Shown piece by piece: positions 62,221-64,000 of a DNA stretch of 64,000 nt. Each line of letters opens with the position of its first letter. Within the stretch, counting starts at the first letter, position 1. The DNA is from Candidatus Gastranaerophilales bacterium (GTDB lineage Bacteria; Cyanobacteriota; Vampirovibrionia; Gastranaerophilales; Gastranaerophilaceae). The stretch spans positions 1 to 64,000 of the forward strand of contig JAFTXY010000013.1 in assembly GCA_017461425.1 (NCBI GenBank), read 5' to 3'. The notes under the pieces were generated by a model. The model was given only the letters and a program-made list of their open reading frames with translations, did no database searches and had not been told where the DNA came from. Made by a program: the position numbers and the translations under genes.

Positions 62221-63600
62221 ATGTCTTGTGAAGATAATCTAAGGAAATTTAGCTATGCTCAGTTGTTAAATTTCTGTATAGGTTTTTTTGGATTACAATT
62301 CGCTTGGCAAATGAGAATTATTTTGTCTGGCCCATTAACAGAATCACTTGGTGCAAGTCCATTATTATATGGTTTGATATGGCTTGCAGGACCTGTTACA
62401 GGTATTGTTGTGCAACCAATTATTGGTGCACTATCTGATAACACATTTACAAAATTCGGAAGAAGAATTCCTTATTTATTTTTTGGAGCATTGTTCGGAT
62501 CAATCGGTTTAATATTATTACCAAAAAGTGAATTTCTAGGAAATCTATTAGGCTCAAACATGCCTGTTTGGTTACCTTTATTTATAGCTGCAATATTTAT
62601 TTGGATGATTGATGCTTGCGTTAATGCTGCTCAAGGTCCATACAGAGCTTTAATTCCTGATAATATTCAAAAAAATCAACACGCTATTGCAAATTCTTTC
62701 TTAAGTTTTGCAATAGGACTTGGCTCAGTTGTTGCTGCAGGAACTGCTCCGTTTTTAAAATGGGCATTTAATTACCAAATGTCTATTGATGCACAATTTA
62801 CAATGGCAGGTGTTGCATTCACTTTGGGTATGTTATGGACTTGTTTTACATTTAGAGAACAAATTCCATCAAAAGAGCAAATGATGGAACAAAAATTAGA
62901 AGCTAAAAAAACAGTATCCAAATCATTTATAGAAAATGTAAAAGAATTTTTATCTTCAAGCCCTGAAGTTGGAAAAATCTGCACAATTCAATTCTTTGCT
63001 TGGATTGGTTTGATGAGTATGATGATATTCTTTACTCAATATGTAACCCATATTTTATACCAAGTTCCAAACACAGCAGAATTATCTGAAGCTATTGTTA
63101 AAACTTTTGAAGGTTCAATTGTTGAATCACAAAACTTTGCTTCAATTTGTTTTGCATTTTTTAATCTTATCTGTTTTGTTATAGCCATTCCTATTGCTAA
63201 AATGGCAGAAGCAAATGGAAACAAAAGAGTACATGCTGTTTCATTATTATTAATGATGCTTGCATATCTATTAATAGCTTTAATGCCAAACAAGGTAACA
63301 GTTTTTGCCGCTATGGGCCTTGCAGGTATTGGTTGGGCTTCAACTTTATCATTACCTTTTGCAATGCTTTCTAAATATATCAAAGAAGGCACAGAGGGTT
63401 CTGCAATGGGTATATTTAATTTATTTATTTCTGCTCCACAAGTACTTGTTTGCACATTACTTGCTTGGTTTATAAATAAATCAACATTTACAATGAATGG
63501 TTATACAAATAATCATTGGGATTATGCATTCTTATTTGGTGCAATTATGTTAATTATTTCAGCATTTATCACAATGTCAATCAAAGAAGAAAATGACTAA
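62221..63600 (+). CDS. MFS transporter, SLC45/GPH sugar-transporter type
   Basis: The product is 459 residues with 12 predicted membrane helices. Family features are GLIWLAGPVTGIVVQPIIGA, SDNTFTKFGRRIPYL (the MFS loop 2-3 motif in its SLC45/sucrose-transporter form) and DACVNAAQGPYRALIPDN. It probably moves a disaccharide with protons across the inner membrane. The RBS GGAGG precedes the ATG. It is divergent from spoIID with 70 bases between. Confidence 0.85.
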   Translation: MSCEDNLRKFSYAQLLNFCIGFFGLQFAWQMRIILSGPLTESLGASPLLYGLIWLAGPVTGIVVQPIIGALSDNTFTKFGRRIPYLFFGALFGSIGLILLPKSEFLGNLLGSNMPVWLPLFIAAIFIWMIDACVNAAQGPYRALIPDNIQKNQHAIANSFLSFAIGLGSVVAAGTAPFLKWAFNYQMSIDAQFTMAGVAFTLGMLWTCFTFREQIPSKEQMMEQKLEAKKTVSKSFIENVKEFLSSSPEVGKICTIQFFAWIGLMSMMIFFTQYVTHILYQVPNTAELSEAIVKTFEGSIVESQNFASICFAFFNLICFVIAIPIAKMAEANGNKRVHAVSLLLMMLAYLLIALMPNKVTVFAAMGLAGIGWASTLSLPFAMLSKYIKEGTEGSAMGIFNLFISAPQVLVCTLLAWFINKSTFTMNGYTNNHWDYAFLFGAIMLIISAFITMSIKEEND

Positions 63601-64000
63601 ACTAAAATAAATAACAAATAACCAAAATAAAAAAATCCGGCTAATATTAAAGATATGAGTCGGATTTTTTTATGCATCAATATATCTAACATAATCATTA
63701 AAGAAGCCAAAATTACAACGCAAGCATTTATTAAAATATTTAGATTTAAAACCCAAGAAGTTAATAAAATACCAATAGAAAATGGTATTGTAGCTTGAAA
63801 AACAGTCGCACCAATAACATTTGCCATAGCTAAATCATCTTTATCATTTTTTAACCAAATAATACTATTAACGCATTCTGGCAATTCTGTTGCAAAAGGA
63901 GTAATAACCAAACTTAAAACAACTGGGCTTAGACTATATATTTTTGCGAAATATTCAATTTCACCAACAAAAAAATGAACAGATAGAGTTAAAATAACTA
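63597..64000 (-). CDS. Na+/Ca2+ exchanger family protein, C-terminal part (5' end beyond window)
   Basis: About 133 C-terminal residues are visible, and the frame stays open to the window edge. Upstream of a TTG at 63909-63911 the frame continues as VHFFVGEIEYFAKIYSLSP and VVLSLVITPFATELPECVNS. The latter is the alpha-2 repeat of cation/Ca2+ exchangers, with the Thr-Glu-Leu-Pro-Glu ion site, followed by ALANVIGATVF-type sequence (DLAMANVIGATVFQATIPFS) and three more helices. The stop overlaps the MFS stop by four bases. Confidence 0.85.
   Translation of the reverse strand, partial: VILTLSVHFFVGEIEYFAKIYSLSPVVLSLVITPFATELPECVNSIIWLKNDKDDLAMANVIGATVFQATIPFSIGILLTSWVLNLNILINACVVILASLMIMLDILMHKKIRLISLILAGFFYFGYLLFILV
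63631..63671 (+). terminator. terminator of the MFS gene inside the convergent exchanger gene
   Basis: AAAAATCCGGCT pairs with AGTCGGATTTTT (one G:U), a 15-base loop, then T residues. It lies within the 3' end of the minus-strand exchanger gene. Confidence 0.7.

Overview
This AT-rich window reads like the chromosome of a fermenting, non-photosynthetic relative of cyanobacteria, most likely a gut Gastranaerophilales (Vampirovibrionia, 'Melainabacteria'). That is an inference. It rests on a cyanobacterial/chloroplast-type tRNA-Glu(UUC), an ADP-forming acetate-CoA ligase, prepilin and PilT genes, no photosynthesis genes in view, and several unrelated proteins whose N-termini carry a short 'NFKG' motif that I associate with this lineage.

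Left part (1-34 kb). These are mostly short transcription units of lineage-type proteins. They include an FKSS-tagged membrane protein, a ROK/ASKHA-like protein, an acyl-ACP thioesterase convergent with an AMP-forming acyl-CoA synthetase, and a periplasmic-binding-domain/TolC fusion. Three paralogues resemble pentein-fold (peptidylarginine deiminase-like) enzymes. Two large proteins carry EF-hands and coiled coils, one ending in a papain/C39-like Cys-His-Asp domain. The most unusual locus is 14.4-16.3 kb: a secreted-type protein with eleven [KR]YAGP repeats followed by a radical SAM/SPASM enzyme, a candidate multicore peptide-modification (RiPP) system. Nearby lie a TPR protein, an orphan HicA-like protein, a frameshifted Gln/Met-rich gene, a DUF4917/SIR2-like gene with an atypical-composition island next to tRNA-Asn, YtxH/DUF948 genes, a prepilin, recO and pilT.

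Middle part (34-44 kb). Here sit a biotin cluster (bioB and bioD divergent, then bioF-bioG-bioC; no bioA seen) and a housekeeping run def-fmt-aroH-M16-M16.

Right part (44-62 kb). This is a surface-glycan locus. RfbF, RfbG and RfbH make a CDP-3,6-dideoxy-4-ketohexose. An acetolactate-synthase-like ThDP enzyme could add a two-carbon branch, as YerE does in yersiniose synthesis. With them are an HpcH/HpaI aldolase, an SDR, glycosyltransferases, a pyruvyltransferase-like and a CDP-glycerol-transferase-like protein, and two radical SAM proteins. Upstream of it in the same direction are SpoIID/LytB, MurJ and a Sua5/YrdC protein. An MFS transporter and a partial Na+/Ca2+ exchanger close the window.

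Regulation. Many genes have an extended -10 (TGnTAnnnT), and at least eight have their -10 only 6-7 bases before the ATG with no Shine-Dalgarno, implying leaderless transcripts.
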